From Pseudomonadota bacterium (lineage in GTDB: Bacteria; Pseudomonadota; Alphaproteobacteria; Micropepsales; Micropepsaceae): a stretch of 64,000 bases of DNA. Below the pieces are notes generated by a model. That model ran no database searches, was not told where the DNA came from, and saw only the letters and a list, made by a program, of their open reading frames with translations. The stretch lies in assembly GCA_021851325.1 (NCBI GenBank), contig JAJZDZ010000014.1:1-64000 (forward strand), written 5' to 3'. Both the position numbers and the translations under genes were made by a program. This document shows positions 29,241-39,045 of the stretch, piece after piece. Position 1 is the stretch's first letter. Every line of letters starts with the position of its first letter.

Positions 29241-31529
29241 ATGACCGGAACGCACAAAAATCCTGTACTCGGGGTTCTGCTGGCTACAGTCAGTGTTGGT
29301 GCCATTTCGCTAGGACAACCGGCGTTTGCGGCTGTCACCACCGGAAGCGCCACCAATGCCAAAAGCGGGGCCCTGGCCATAGAACAAGTCGTCGTTACTG
29401 CCGAACGTCGTACCCAGCTGCTGTCCCGAGTTCCGATTGCAGACACGGCATTCACTGCAAGCCAGCTTCAGCAACGTTCAATAACGAACCAAAATCAACT
29501 GCAGTCGCTGGTTCCAGGCTTGACCATGATCACCACGGACAGCTCGAACGAATTTGATTATGCGATCCGTGGCCAAACTCTGCAGGCATTTTCAGGGTCA
29601 CCTCCGGGTGTCCTGGCTTACATGAATGATGTCCCTCTGTCGCCGCACAATGAGACCTCAGGTCCTCTGTACGACTTGGCTGGGATCGAAGTCTTGAAGG
29701 GACCGCAAGGCACTCTGTTTGGCCGCAACGCCACGGGAGGCGCCATACTCTATAAAACGGCTCAGCCGACTAATACCTACGGCGGCTATGTTAATGTGAG
29801 TGGCGGAAGCTACAACATGGCCTCCGTCCAGGGTGCAGTGAACATACCGGTTCTCCCGGGGTTGCTGGACCTGCGCATCGCCGGTGCGTTTCAACGCCAA
29901 GACGGTTACGTCAAGAACGTTCTCAATAACACAACATTGGGCAACATCGACAATAAGTCGATCAGAGTGACTGCAAAACTTACGCCCTCCAACGCACTGA
30001 CAAGCACCTTTTTGTTCCAGTACGATCAAGACGGCGGAACTGAGGGAATCCCTCAAATATTCTCGTCGTACGTGCCCGGGCAGACGAATAATGGATATCC
30101 TTTAACCGCCCTGGCCTACATTCTTACAGGTGGTGCGCAGGCCCATTACGCTGCTTTGGCAAAGCAGAATCCCTATCAGGAGTATCTTTTGTACACGGGG
30201 CCACACAAGGCCCGCGGCATGTTCATTCAGAACACCACCGCCTACGATCTTACGCCTAATATGAAGATCAAGAACATAGCTGGCTTTGTATATTCAAATG
30301 CCATCATATCAAATCAGCTTAATGCCTCACCTTATATTATCATGGCTGATCTCAATCCCGCTCACTGCTGTGATGGTTTGAATTACGTTCAGTCCGGGTG
30401 GTCCGAGGAATTGCAGCTTCTCGGGAACAGTAGCGACAACAAGCTGAAATATATTTTTGGTTTCTTTGCATCGTATAATGGTGAAAGAAATATATGGCCA
30501 TTCGACTTCGCTGGGTTTGCCTACTATTGGCGGTACAAGACTACCGACTATTCGAAGGCCGTTTATACCCAGGAGACATATGACCTATCAGACCTGACAG
30601 GGATCCATGGTCTCAGCGTAACTGGCGGCTTCCGTTATACCTGGGAAGATTTGGGGGTGAACCAGCTTCCCGGTGGTATCAACTACAATCCGGCTTATCC
30701 GCTGGCTCAAAGCATGAGTGAAAGCGCACCAAGCTGGCAATTCGGCCTCAAAGAGCAGCTTACCCCGCAAACCATGCTTTATGTGGTAACCCGCGGAAGT
30801 TGGCGGGCTGGTGGGTATAACGACGGTAGTTCTGCCAACAATTCCAACGCGTTTGGAATGGAAACTACCCACGACGTTGAGGCAGGCGTCAAGTTTGCCG
30901 GCGAATTGATGGGACATCCTGTCCAAGCAACCGGTGATGCCTATAGCCAGTGGAACGACAACTATCAAACCACTCTTTATACTTACATCGGAGGAAACCC
31001 TGGGGTCACAACCGTCAACGTGAAAAACGCGTTGACCCAAGGTGTTGAATTGTCCGCCGACGGTAGCGTGAACTCGTGGCTGCTACTCGGTGGAAACGCG
31101 GCCTTCACGAGCGCCAATTTCACAAATCCCTACGCGACGGGCGGGGGGTACTCGGGTACGGTCACAAATTTTGCAGACTCACCGCACTTTTCCGCATCGT
31201 TTTATGCAATGGCGTATCTACCTGTTCCAGAAGCATGGGGTGATATGAGCCTGCGTGCTGACACGTACACAGTATCTAAGACGCCATTCTCCAACTTCGC
31301 GGGCAGCGTCATTCCAGAGAGTACACTGCCTGGCTACACGACGCTCAACCTGCGTTATCAGTGGGACAACATCTTTGGTTCAAACCTATCATTTGCGGCC
31401 TACGGAAAGAATGTACTGGATAAATTCCATTGGCTGGGTGGATTCCCTCTGGGCTTCCTCGATGGTACAAACACAGCTATTCCTGCGCCACCCGCGACAT
31501 TCGGCGTCGAAGTAGGCTACAAATTCTAG
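29241..31529 (+). CDS. TonB-dependent outer-membrane receptor
   Basis: Signal peptide, EQVVVTAERR TonB-box-like region, plug motif LAGIEVLKGPQGTLFGRNATGGAI, C-terminal FGVEVGYKF. Confidence 0.95.
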   Translation: MTGTHKNPVLGVLLATVSVGAISLGQPAFAAVTTGSATNAKSGALAIEQVVVTAERRTQLLSRVPIADTAFTASQLQQRSITNQNQLQSLVPGLTMITTDSSNEFDYAIRGQTLQAFSGSPPGVLAYMNDVPLSPHNETSGPLYDLAGIEVLKGPQGTLFGRNATGGAILYKTAQPTNTYGGYVNVSGGSYNMASVQGAVNIPVLPGLLDLRIAGAFQRQDGYVKNVLNNTTLGNIDNKSIRVTAKLTPSNALTSTFLFQYDQDGGTEGIPQIFSSYVPGQTNNGYPLTALAYILTGGAQAHYAALAKQNPYQEYLLYTGPHKARGMFIQNTTAYDLTPNMKIKNIAGFVYSNAIISNQLNASPYIIMADLNPAHCCDGLNYVQSGWSEELQLLGNSSDNKLKYIFGFFASYNGERNIWPFDFAGFAYYWRYKTTDYSKAVYTQETYDLSDLTGIHGLSVTGGFRYTWEDLGVNQLPGGINYNPAYPLAQSMSESAPSWQFGLKEQLTPQTMLYVVTRGSWRAGGYNDGSSANNSNAFGMETTHDVEAGVKFAGELMGHPVQATGDAYSQWNDNYQTTLYTYIGGNPGVTTVNVKNALTQGVELSADGSVNSWLLLGGNAAFTSANFTNPYATGGGYSGTVTNFADSPHFSASFYAMAYLPVPEAWGDMSLRADTYTVSKTPFSNFAGSVIPESTLPGYTTLNLRYQWDNIFGSNLSFAAYGKNVLDKFHWLGGFPLGFLDGTNTAIPAPPATFGVEVGYKF

Positions 31530-32095
31530 TTCGGGATGCCGGGATTTGGGGTGTGATCGACTTTTACTTGAAAGGTGGCAACCGCGATCTACGTCTCGCT
31601 GATAATCCAATTGGGAACCAGGGCGGCAGCCAGAACTGTCTGTCCGCCTTGACTGCCTTCAGTCGAGCGATGCGAGAGTGTCGAAAACTGTCTTGGCACA
31701 TCTGCTCTAACATCTCTCTCTGATTTTGCGCTGACGCTATGAGTGTTGATGAATCCGCGCTTCCTGCACTTTATGTTTCTGGGCAGGAGGTGACACCCGC
31801 GTCGGCTCATTCGGGGCTCGACTGCAGTAGGACGTTAATCCTGGACCTAAACGTGACACTGCGAAGGTAGGTGCAAGAAGGGGGCTGCCCAGTCTGCAGG
31901 GCCTATAATTCAATGTATGCAGTGGGGATACGGATTATCTTATTCGTGCAACGAGTGAAGTGGGTGTTGGTGTCCTAGAGGCAGGTTGTTTCGATCAAAT
32001 ATGACATCAGCGTTGCAAACGAGTAAAATTAGCTTTGAACAATGGCGATTTTACACAGTGCTTCAAGCAACGGTTGTGCGCACGGCGATACGCTT

Positions 32096-32824
32096 TTATC
32101 TGCTCTTGGAACGACGCTTTTGTGGGGAGCGGGCGGGTGGAGTGTGCTCCTCGGTAATCGCCTTCAAGATTGAGCGACGGTACTGCTTAAATGTAGCTGG
32201 AACGTCAATCGCTTCCGGGTTGACGAGCCATTGATAGATCGTTCCGAAGATGAAGGAACAGAACTGAACAGAAATTTGCGCCGGTATAATGTCGGGGCGA
32301 ACGGAGCCCTCGGCGATACTCTCTTCTATCCAGCGCTGTACATCAGAGCGGTATACCATGTGATGATGAGCAAGCCGAATGCGCACTTCATTATGCGTAC
32401 TTATGGACTCGTACCATAAAATATACATCGCCCTCATGTAAGTTGGCTGCGCAACGAGAAAGTGCTCAACGGCCTCTAGTGCTGCTAGGAATGCCTGCAA
32501 CCCTGTTCGGTCGCCGACAAATCGTGCCAACTCTGACGCCCAGCGACGATTGAATTGAGCAACCAGATTCCCAAAGAGAACATCTTTGGAGCCAAAGCGT
32601 TGACTCGCAAGTCCACGACTGAAGCCAGCGCGTTCACCAATGTCCTTAAGGGTCGTATTGTGGGCCCCTAATTCACAAATCAAATGGGTGGCAACATCAT
32701 ACATCCGAGCATCAGAAAGCTCAGTTCGTTCAGCCTGAGTCATTCTTCGAGCTTTTGCCTTTTTTCCTTTTCCGGGTGCGATGGATCTTTTCCCGTTGCC
32801 GGAAACTAAAATCGAATTTTGCAT
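32096..32824 (-). CDS. TetR-family regulator, paralog A
   Basis: MTQAERTELSDARMYDVATHLICELGAHNTTLKDIGERAGFSRGLASQRFGSKDVLFGNLV. Confidence 0.9.
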   Translation of the reverse strand: MQNSILVSGNGKRSIAPGKGKKAKARRMTQAERTELSDARMYDVATHLICELGAHNTTLKDIGERAGFSRGLASQRFGSKDVLFGNLVAQFNRRWASELARFVGDRTGLQAFLAALEAVEHFLVAQPTYMRAMYILWYESISTHNEVRIRLAHHHMVYRSDVQRWIEESIAEGSVRPDIIPAQISVQFCSFIFGTIYQWLVNPEAIDVPATFKQYRRSILKAITEEHTPPARSPQKRRSKSR

Positions 32825-33856
32825 GGTTTGAATGCCACTTGACGAATCAGCGTTAACAGGGGTGCGTTTGATTGAGTCATAATTTTATCGAATATTTTCT
32901 CCCTTTCAAAGGGATTGTGACACGATGCAGCAGTTCTCATTAGGACCTGAATGCGGTGATTGCCGAGGAACGTAAGTGTTGATTCGGGTTAGCTTTTATC
33001 TGCAGAGGGGACAGTTGGCGTAGGCGAGATGGAAGGCTTAGCGAAGGAGAGGCTGGGCTTTGTCGGCGATCTCTGCTGGTCAAGGGGCTAGCCTACTGAC
33101 GTGAATTTCTGGCGGATCCAGCGTCAGAGCGGGCTGGAGATGTCGCAGAGCAAGAATATTCGGTGGGACTACATGCCCGACGCCACCAAATTCACTGGCC
33201 CAATATCGGCTCCCGATGATGTCAGTAATTCCCGAGAGCATTGACTATCTCTCTAATGTGCCTTCGCCCAATTTTGAGGAGCTTTATCAAGGGCGTCTTT
33301 GACATCGACACAATAAGTACCAACTGGCGCAATAGGTAATGCCTCCCCTTGCTCCGAGGATATCTAACACGAGCCTGGGTCTCAGGTGAACGCACTTGCC
33401 CTCGCGCGGGCAACGGCCTGCATCCAGCGATAGCGATGGTTACCTAGAAGGGCACTACAATTTTGGAGATCATGGGCATACCCATCGGACGCCTGGCGCC
33501 TTCATGCCCCATCGCCATGAGTGTCACCGGAAGCGGTCTATTCAATGAATGGCACGTCCACCGGAACGGGGGCGAGTTGTAAGCTTTCGCGCGGGTAACT
33601 GCTACGATGAGCCGGAAATTGTCTAATCGTGCTGACCAATCAAAGCGATGGTGGGCGTCCATCACGCGGTACGGCGTCGCAGAAGCGGGTGTATATCATG
33701 AACTGTGCTCAGCGTGCCGATTTGCTGCTATTCATAGCAGAAGGGCACACATAGATCGAAAAGAAAGTGCCGGAATAACATCTCGTCATGCGAGAGCGGA
33801 GAGATTGCACGCGTCAAAAGAGTATTAGCAACAGCAATGCGCTTGGTTTTGGGGCT

Positions 33857-34504
33857 CTATCCCCTTAGGCGTGCGAGCGTGTTATCCCTATAATTCTGGA
33901 TGACGGTGTGAAGGTTAATCGACGATGGGCTTGCAAGCCACTGATAAACTAAGCCAAAGATGAATGCGCTGAACTCTACCGCAAAACTCTCGGGATCAAC
34001 CGTCGCGTTTACCTCATCCTGGGCGATCGCTTGCGAGATCCAGCGTGCGGTGTCTCTCCGATAAGCAATGTGGTTGGCGGCGAGACGGCGCCGGACGATC
34101 GGGTAGCTTGTGATTGACTCAAACCACAGAATATACATTGCCTGCATTTGCGATGTTCGGTTTAGAAGAAAGAACTCGACCGCATCTAGCGCACCTGAAA
34201 TCGCAGACAGACCATCATTGGTTCCTACAAACCGGCGTAATTCGGCGGCCCACTTTTCGTTGAAGTCTTTGACTAGATGGCCGAATAGAATTTCCTTCGA
34301 ACCAAAGCGGTTGCTTGCCAGCCCACGACTGTAGCCCGCCTTCTCACCAACTTCCTTCAGAGTCGTGTTGTGGGTACCGTGCTCGACGATGAGAAATATC
34401 GCCGCCTCAAACATGCGGGCGTCCGAAAGAGCGGTGCGTTCGGCCTGTGTCAATCGCGGTCTCTCGGCTGCTGGTGACCGCGCGGTTGAGGGAGGCGTGC
34501 TCAA
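33857..34504 (-). CDS. TetR-family regulator, paralog B; last gene of minus-strand catabolic operon
   Basis: LTQAERTALSDARMFEAAIFLIVEHGTHNTTLKEVGEKAGYSRGLASNRFGSKEILFGHLV; start overlaps the stop of the ligase gene. Confidence 0.92.
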   Translation of the reverse strand: MSTPPSTARSPAAERPRLTQAERTALSDARMFEAAIFLIVEHGTHNTTLKEVGEKAGYSRGLASNRFGSKEILFGHLVKDFNEKWAAELRRFVGTNDGLSAISGALDAVEFFLLNRTSQMQAMYILWFESITSYPIVRRRLAANHIAYRRDTARWISQAIAQDEVNATVDPESFAVEFSAFIFGLVYQWLASPSSINLHTVIQNYRDNTLARLRG

Positions 34505-36153
34505 GTCCGATCTCCGGGGCTAAAGCCAGACTCTATTAAAACATTAAGATCCCCTCCGTCGAACTTTTGTCTTAGTTGCTTTTTGTCGATTTTGCCGACG
34601 CTGGTTCGTGGCAGGTTTTCGACGACCGCCCAATACTCGGGTATCATATATCGGGCGAACTTGCCGAGTAGTTGGGCTCTCAAAACTGCAGGTTCGGGGC
34701 GGGTGGTGTGGTCCAAAACCACCATGGCCAAGGGCCTTTCCTCCCAGCGCGGATCGGGTATTGGGATGACTGCGGCCTCGATCACGCCATTAAGTGCAGC
34801 AATGCCATTCTCCAGTTCGACGGATGAAATCCATTCACCTCCGGACTTGATCAAGTCCTTGGCACGGTCAGTAACCTGTACAAAGCCAAGCCGGTCGATC
34901 CGTCCGACATCACCCGTGCGCAGCCACCCGTCTGCCGTCAGTGGTGAGACATCTGGGGTTTCACGGAAGTAACCTCCTGAGACCCATGGCCCCTTTAACT
35001 GAAGATGCCCGGTGGTCTCGCCATCCTCAGGCAACGGTCGGTCGGCGTCGTCGACGATGCGCACGTGCATACCTGGCACTGGGCGGCCCGACTTTGCCCG
35101 CCACTGCAGGCTGTCTTCTCCCTGAGCACCGCGGGGGGGGAATGAAAGCACACACATCGGGCTGGTTTCCGTCATGCCCCAGCCTTGGACTACGTCGACG
35201 CCCCACGCTATCTTGACCCGCTCGATCAGTGTTGGCGAAACCGCCGATCCTCCGGACACGATGGTGCGGAAGCTACTAAGGTCGATGGGTGAGCGGGCGT
35301 GGACCTGAAGCAGGTCATTGAGGATCGTTGGCACCGCTGCCATCAGCGTCGGACGTTCGGCAGCGATGATACCGGCTAGATTATCCGGCTGTAGAAACCG
35401 GCCGGGCAGGATCATGTCGCTCCCGGCCAGCCAGCCGGAAAATGGCATACCCCAAGCGTTAGCGTGGAACATCGGTGGAACCATCAGGATGCGGTCACGG
35501 TTCGAGATGGCGAAGCAGTCGGCTGCCATAGAGGCCAGGCTGTGGAGGTATACTGACCGGTGGCTGTAGACGACGCCTTTGGGTAGGCCAGTTGTGCCCG
35601 ATGTGTAGCAAACCGCCGCGGCATCCGTCTCGCGAAGTTGTGGGAATGTGCCTACCGGCTTGTGACCTGCTATTAGCGCCTCGTAGTTGTGAACACTCCC
35701 ACTGAATCCGGAAATTGTATCGGGCGATGCGCCATTGACGATTATGTGCTCTACACCGGGCAATGCGGGAAGCACGCTTTGGAGTGCTTCGACCAAGGAT
35801 GCGTCGACCAGGAGTATGCGGTCGTCGGCGTGGCCTATCACGAATTCGAGGTGGGATGCTGAAAGCCGTACATTGAGCGTGTGGAGCACGCAGCCCATTG
35901 CGGGAACGGCAAGATAAGCCTCAAGATGCGCCTGGGTGTTCCAGGAATAGGTACCGAGAACCTCTCCAGGCCGCAGGCCTAGGGCAGAAAGCGCGTTTGC
36001 CAGGCGCCGCGCGCGGTCGGCGACCTGCCTGTACGTAGTGGCAGCCGTCTTCGTACCGTCGAAAGTGATAATCCGACTGTCACCGAAGAGGCGCTCGCCG
36101 CGTTCAAAGATCATCTGCGTCGAGAGCGGATGACTCATCATAGTACTGTCCAT
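34501..36153 (-). CDS. AMP-dependent acyl-CoA ligase (fatty-acyl-CoA synthetase-like)
   Basis: AVCYTSGTTGLPKGVVYSHRS, QGWGMTETSPM, GWLRTGDVGRID, KDLIKSGGEWISSVELEN, GKIDKKQLRQ. Confidence 0.95.
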   Translation of the reverse strand: MDSTMMSHPLSTQMIFERGERLFGDSRIITFDGTKTAATTYRQVADRARRLANALSALGLRPGEVLGTYSWNTQAHLEAYLAVPAMGCVLHTLNVRLSASHLEFVIGHADDRILLVDASLVEALQSVLPALPGVEHIIVNGASPDTISGFSGSVHNYEALIAGHKPVGTFPQLRETDAAAVCYTSGTTGLPKGVVYSHRSVYLHSLASMAADCFAISNRDRILMVPPMFHANAWGMPFSGWLAGSDMILPGRFLQPDNLAGIIAAERPTLMAAVPTILNDLLQVHARSPIDLSSFRTIVSGGSAVSPTLIERVKIAWGVDVVQGWGMTETSPMCVLSFPPRGAQGEDSLQWRAKSGRPVPGMHVRIVDDADRPLPEDGETTGHLQLKGPWVSGGYFRETPDVSPLTADGWLRTGDVGRIDRLGFVQVTDRAKDLIKSGGEWISSVELENGIAALNGVIEAAVIPIPDPRWEERPLAMVVLDHTTRPEPAVLRAQLLGKFARYMIPEYWAVVENLPRTSVGKIDKKQLRQKFDGGDLNVLIESGFSPGDRT

Positions 36154-37178
36154 CAGATGCCACCCCTCTCAATGATCGCCTCGGCCTCGTACAGCAGTGC
36201 CGGAACGTCTTGTTCCAACCCGCGTGCATAGGGGGTTTTCTCTTTGCCCTGGCAATACAGTATCCACGCGCCCTCAACGATCGCCGCCAGCCGCCAGGCC
36301 GCCAAAACCACGTAGTAGTCGATCTTTTTATGGTCGAACCCGGTCTCTTCGGACCAGGTATCTGCCAGCGCACGCGGCGTCATGACGTCCGGCCGGTTTG
36401 ACAATCCTTGCACGAACGCGAAGCCGAGCTTCGCCGAAGGATCTCGGCGCCAGAAGAACAGGCAGAGTCCAAGGTCGATCAGCGGATCGCCCAGAGTCGC
36501 CATCTCCCAGTCAAGTATCGCGCGCAAATGTGGGCCATCGGTGGCCATCAGGCAGTTGTCAAGGTGGAAGTCACAATGAATGATGCTGGCTCGGTCCGGG
36601 GGAGGCAGGTTCTCAATTAGCCAGGCGCCGATCTGGTCGAGTAGCGGTAGATCGCGTACGCGCTCCCGCGCTCTCACATCCAGCCAGCGTTCGACCTGGC
36701 GCCGGACAAATCCCTCGGGACGCCCGAAGCGCTCGGGAAGCAACTCGTGGTAGTTAATCGCATGCACTTGTGCAAGGCCCCGGACCATCTCACGCCCGAG
36801 CGCATCGATGACCTCCGCCCGATCCGGCCAGGACACGGGAAGACTTTCCGAAATCGCAACACCCTCAACCCATTCGGTCACCGCAAATGGCTGACCGATC
36901 ACGCCGGGATCGCCGCACCACGCCACAGGCCTTGGCACCGCTGCGTGGCCGTAAAGCGCCGAGATCGCCTGATATTCGCGTTCGATTCCTGCCGCGGCCT
37001 TGTCGGAAATGACATTAAACGGCGGATGTCGCAGCACCAACCGGCCTTGGCGCGTATCAATCAGCCTCGTGACATTCGAATTTCCGCCAGTTAGGACTGG
37101 TCCCAGTACTATATCCTCGTAACCTGCTGCATCGTGAAGCCATTGGGAGAAGCCCTCTGTGGCAGTCACAGGTTGCAC
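36153..37178 (-). CDS. APH/phosphotransferase-family kinase (ACAD10/11 or LvaA-like); GTG start proposed
   Basis: GGNSNVTRLIDTRQGRLVLRHPP, IIHCDFHLDNCLM, AILDWEMATLGDPLIDLGLCL. Confidence 0.88.
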   Translation of the reverse strand: MQPVTATEGFSQWLHDAAGYEDIVLGPVLTGGNSNVTRLIDTRQGRLVLRHPPFNVISDKAAAGIEREYQAISALYGHAAVPRPVAWCGDPGVIGQPFAVTEWVEGVAISESLPVSWPDRAEVIDALGREMVRGLAQVHAINYHELLPERFGRPEGFVRRQVERWLDVRARERVRDLPLLDQIGAWLIENLPPPDRASIIHCDFHLDNCLMATDGPHLRAILDWEMATLGDPLIDLGLCLFFWRRDPSAKLGFAFVQGLSNRPDVMTPRALADTWSEETGFDHKKIDYYVVLAAWRLAAIVEGAWILYCQGKEKTPYARGLEQDVPALLYEAEAIIERGGI

Positions 37179-37909
37179 ATCAACCCCCCGTCGGTGAACA
37201 CCACGGAGCCGGTCATATAGGTCGATCCCGCCACCCACCAGCATACATCCGCGATTTCTTCGGGCGTGCCCATGCGCTGCAGCGGAATGCGATTGACGAT
37301 CGCCCGTCGTGCGCGCTCGGATATGGACGAGGTCATCTCGGTTAAGACGAAACCCGGAACCACCATGTTCACCAGTACTTGTCGCCGAGCAAGCTCTGCT
37401 GCGAGCACCTGTGTCAGGCCCGCTAGCCCTGCCTTGGATGCGCCATAACAGCTGTCACCCGGGAATCCCCGGAAGCCGACCACCGCGCCAATGTTCACAA
37501 CTGCACCACCTGGTGGCATGAGCGGAAGCATCGCCCGGATGATGCGCATTGGTCCGGTGAGGTTGGTCGCCAGGGTTGCGTCCCAATCGCTGTCCGCGAC
37601 ACGATTGATGGTGCCACCGCGGTGGAGCCCGGCGTTGTTTACCAGCACGTCGAGACGGCCCCATTGCTCGCCTATCTGGTCCGCAAGCCGTGCGAGATCC
37701 TCACTGCTTGTGACATCAGCGGCAATGCCTATCGCATTCTCCCCCAACTTCGTCGCAACGCCCGAAACTTCTGCGCTACGACTGACGAGGCATACCCTGT
37801 CGCCTCGACTGCAGGCGAGAGCGGCGACCGCATGGCCGATGCCACGCGACGCACCTGTCACTAGCCAGTGGCGGACGCCCGTTCCGGATTCCGCGGGAAC
37901 CTGTGCCAT
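37166..37909 (-). CDS. Short-chain dehydrogenase/reductase
   Basis: LVTGASRGIGHAVA, LVNNAGLHRGG, SCYGASKAGLAGLTQVLAAELA, TGSVVFTDGGLM. Confidence 0.94.
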   Translation of the reverse strand: MAQVPAESGTGVRHWLVTGASRGIGHAVAALACSRGDRVCLVSRSAEVSGVATKLGENAIGIAADVTSSEDLARLADQIGEQWGRLDVLVNNAGLHRGGTINRVADSDWDATLATNLTGPMRIIRAMLPLMPPGGAVVNIGAVVGFRGFPGDSCYGASKAGLAGLTQVLAAELARRQVLVNMVVPGFVLTEMTSSISERARRAIVNRIPLQRMGTPEEIADVCWWVAGSTYMTGSVVFTDGGLMCNL

Positions 37910-38202
37910 GTCGGTCAGCCTCTCCGCTCAGAATGTCTGTGCCATAGTCGAGTTGGTGTCACGACGATAGACTTTCTGCACGCCGTACAAGACCCGATAG
38001 CCGACGGCTTCTCCCGCCCGGACCAAAGGCGACATCCTAGGAGGAACGCATACGGAATTTCCCGTCATGCCCATACTAAACTCTCCATCTCTCACGCGCT
38101 GTTGTCGTGACCTCTTGAATGATTGGGCAATGCCGCGTCGGTGACCTGTCAGCGAGCAGCCGATAGGGGCGGGAAGGGCTAATGACCTAATCCTGACTTA
38201 AA

Positions 38203-38249
38203 TGGTATCAAACTTGCTATACCCTAGCAAGTTATGTAGCTTGATGCCA
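38203..38249. promoter_or_regulatory. Candidate operator: AACTTGCTA-TACCC-TAGCAAGTT with overlapping outer TGGTATCAA/TTGATGCCA dyad
   Basis: Perfect 9-bp inverted repeat at 38211-38233 read directly in the intergenic region between divergent catabolic operons; overlapping outer arms match 8/9. Confidence 0.6.
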
Positions 38250-39045
38250 AGCCTTCTCCTGCCGTTGATCGGAACGGATGGGGACGAACGGACTCATCTG
38301 GGGTGTCAGACGATTTATCGCACGGGAAGCTGGCAGATACAGTTTTTCGCTTGACAATGTTTATTGCTTGTTTCGAACTAGTAAATGTCGTCCGCAGATC
38401 GTGGCGGAATTTCTACAACCGGGAGAACATCTGTGGGCCAGCAAATGGCGGGAAAAGCTGACCCTAACTCAAGGGGGCAAGCAGTTTTCGCACAGTGCGG
38501 GCTGCGCGGTGTGCGCGGGATAGTGCGGTCGCCCAGGTCAAAAGCGAGCACGAGGAAAGTTGCGCCCCAATTGATCCCGACATCGTCGCCAAAGTTGGTC
38601 GCAGTATCCTTAACCTGCGCTACGTCGCGGGCCATGAAAGCTGGATTGAGAACGGAACGCTCGCTGTTGCAAGCGAAGGTAGGCTTGTAATGCTTGTGAA
38701 CACTGCTGGCGACTTTGGCTGTGGCGGCGAAGCGAGAAAAATCCAGCAGGGTTGGATGCAACTGGTCTTGAACAATCCGGCCCAAGAGGTTCCCGGGGAT
38801 AAATCTGGTAACGCTGGCGCGGCTCAATGCAAAATAAAACTCTGCGATCATCGGCATATTCGCCCTCTGTTGACTGTTCGGCAGCCTCGAGGAATGCGGC
38901 TAGCACTTGTCCAGGTCTTCGATTTTGATGGGCAGGGACGGCGATCAGCCAGGTATGGCCCCCGCTCCTCTATCTCTAACGCGCTAAAATGGCCATGGAC
39001 AGTGGTTGGCACGCCGGCTGGGCAACGCCACGGAGCATTCAACCG

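Noticed and set aside
32900-33850. Possible gene between the TetR paralogs
   Set aside because: Only short ORFs in all frames; reading them gave no recognisable protein
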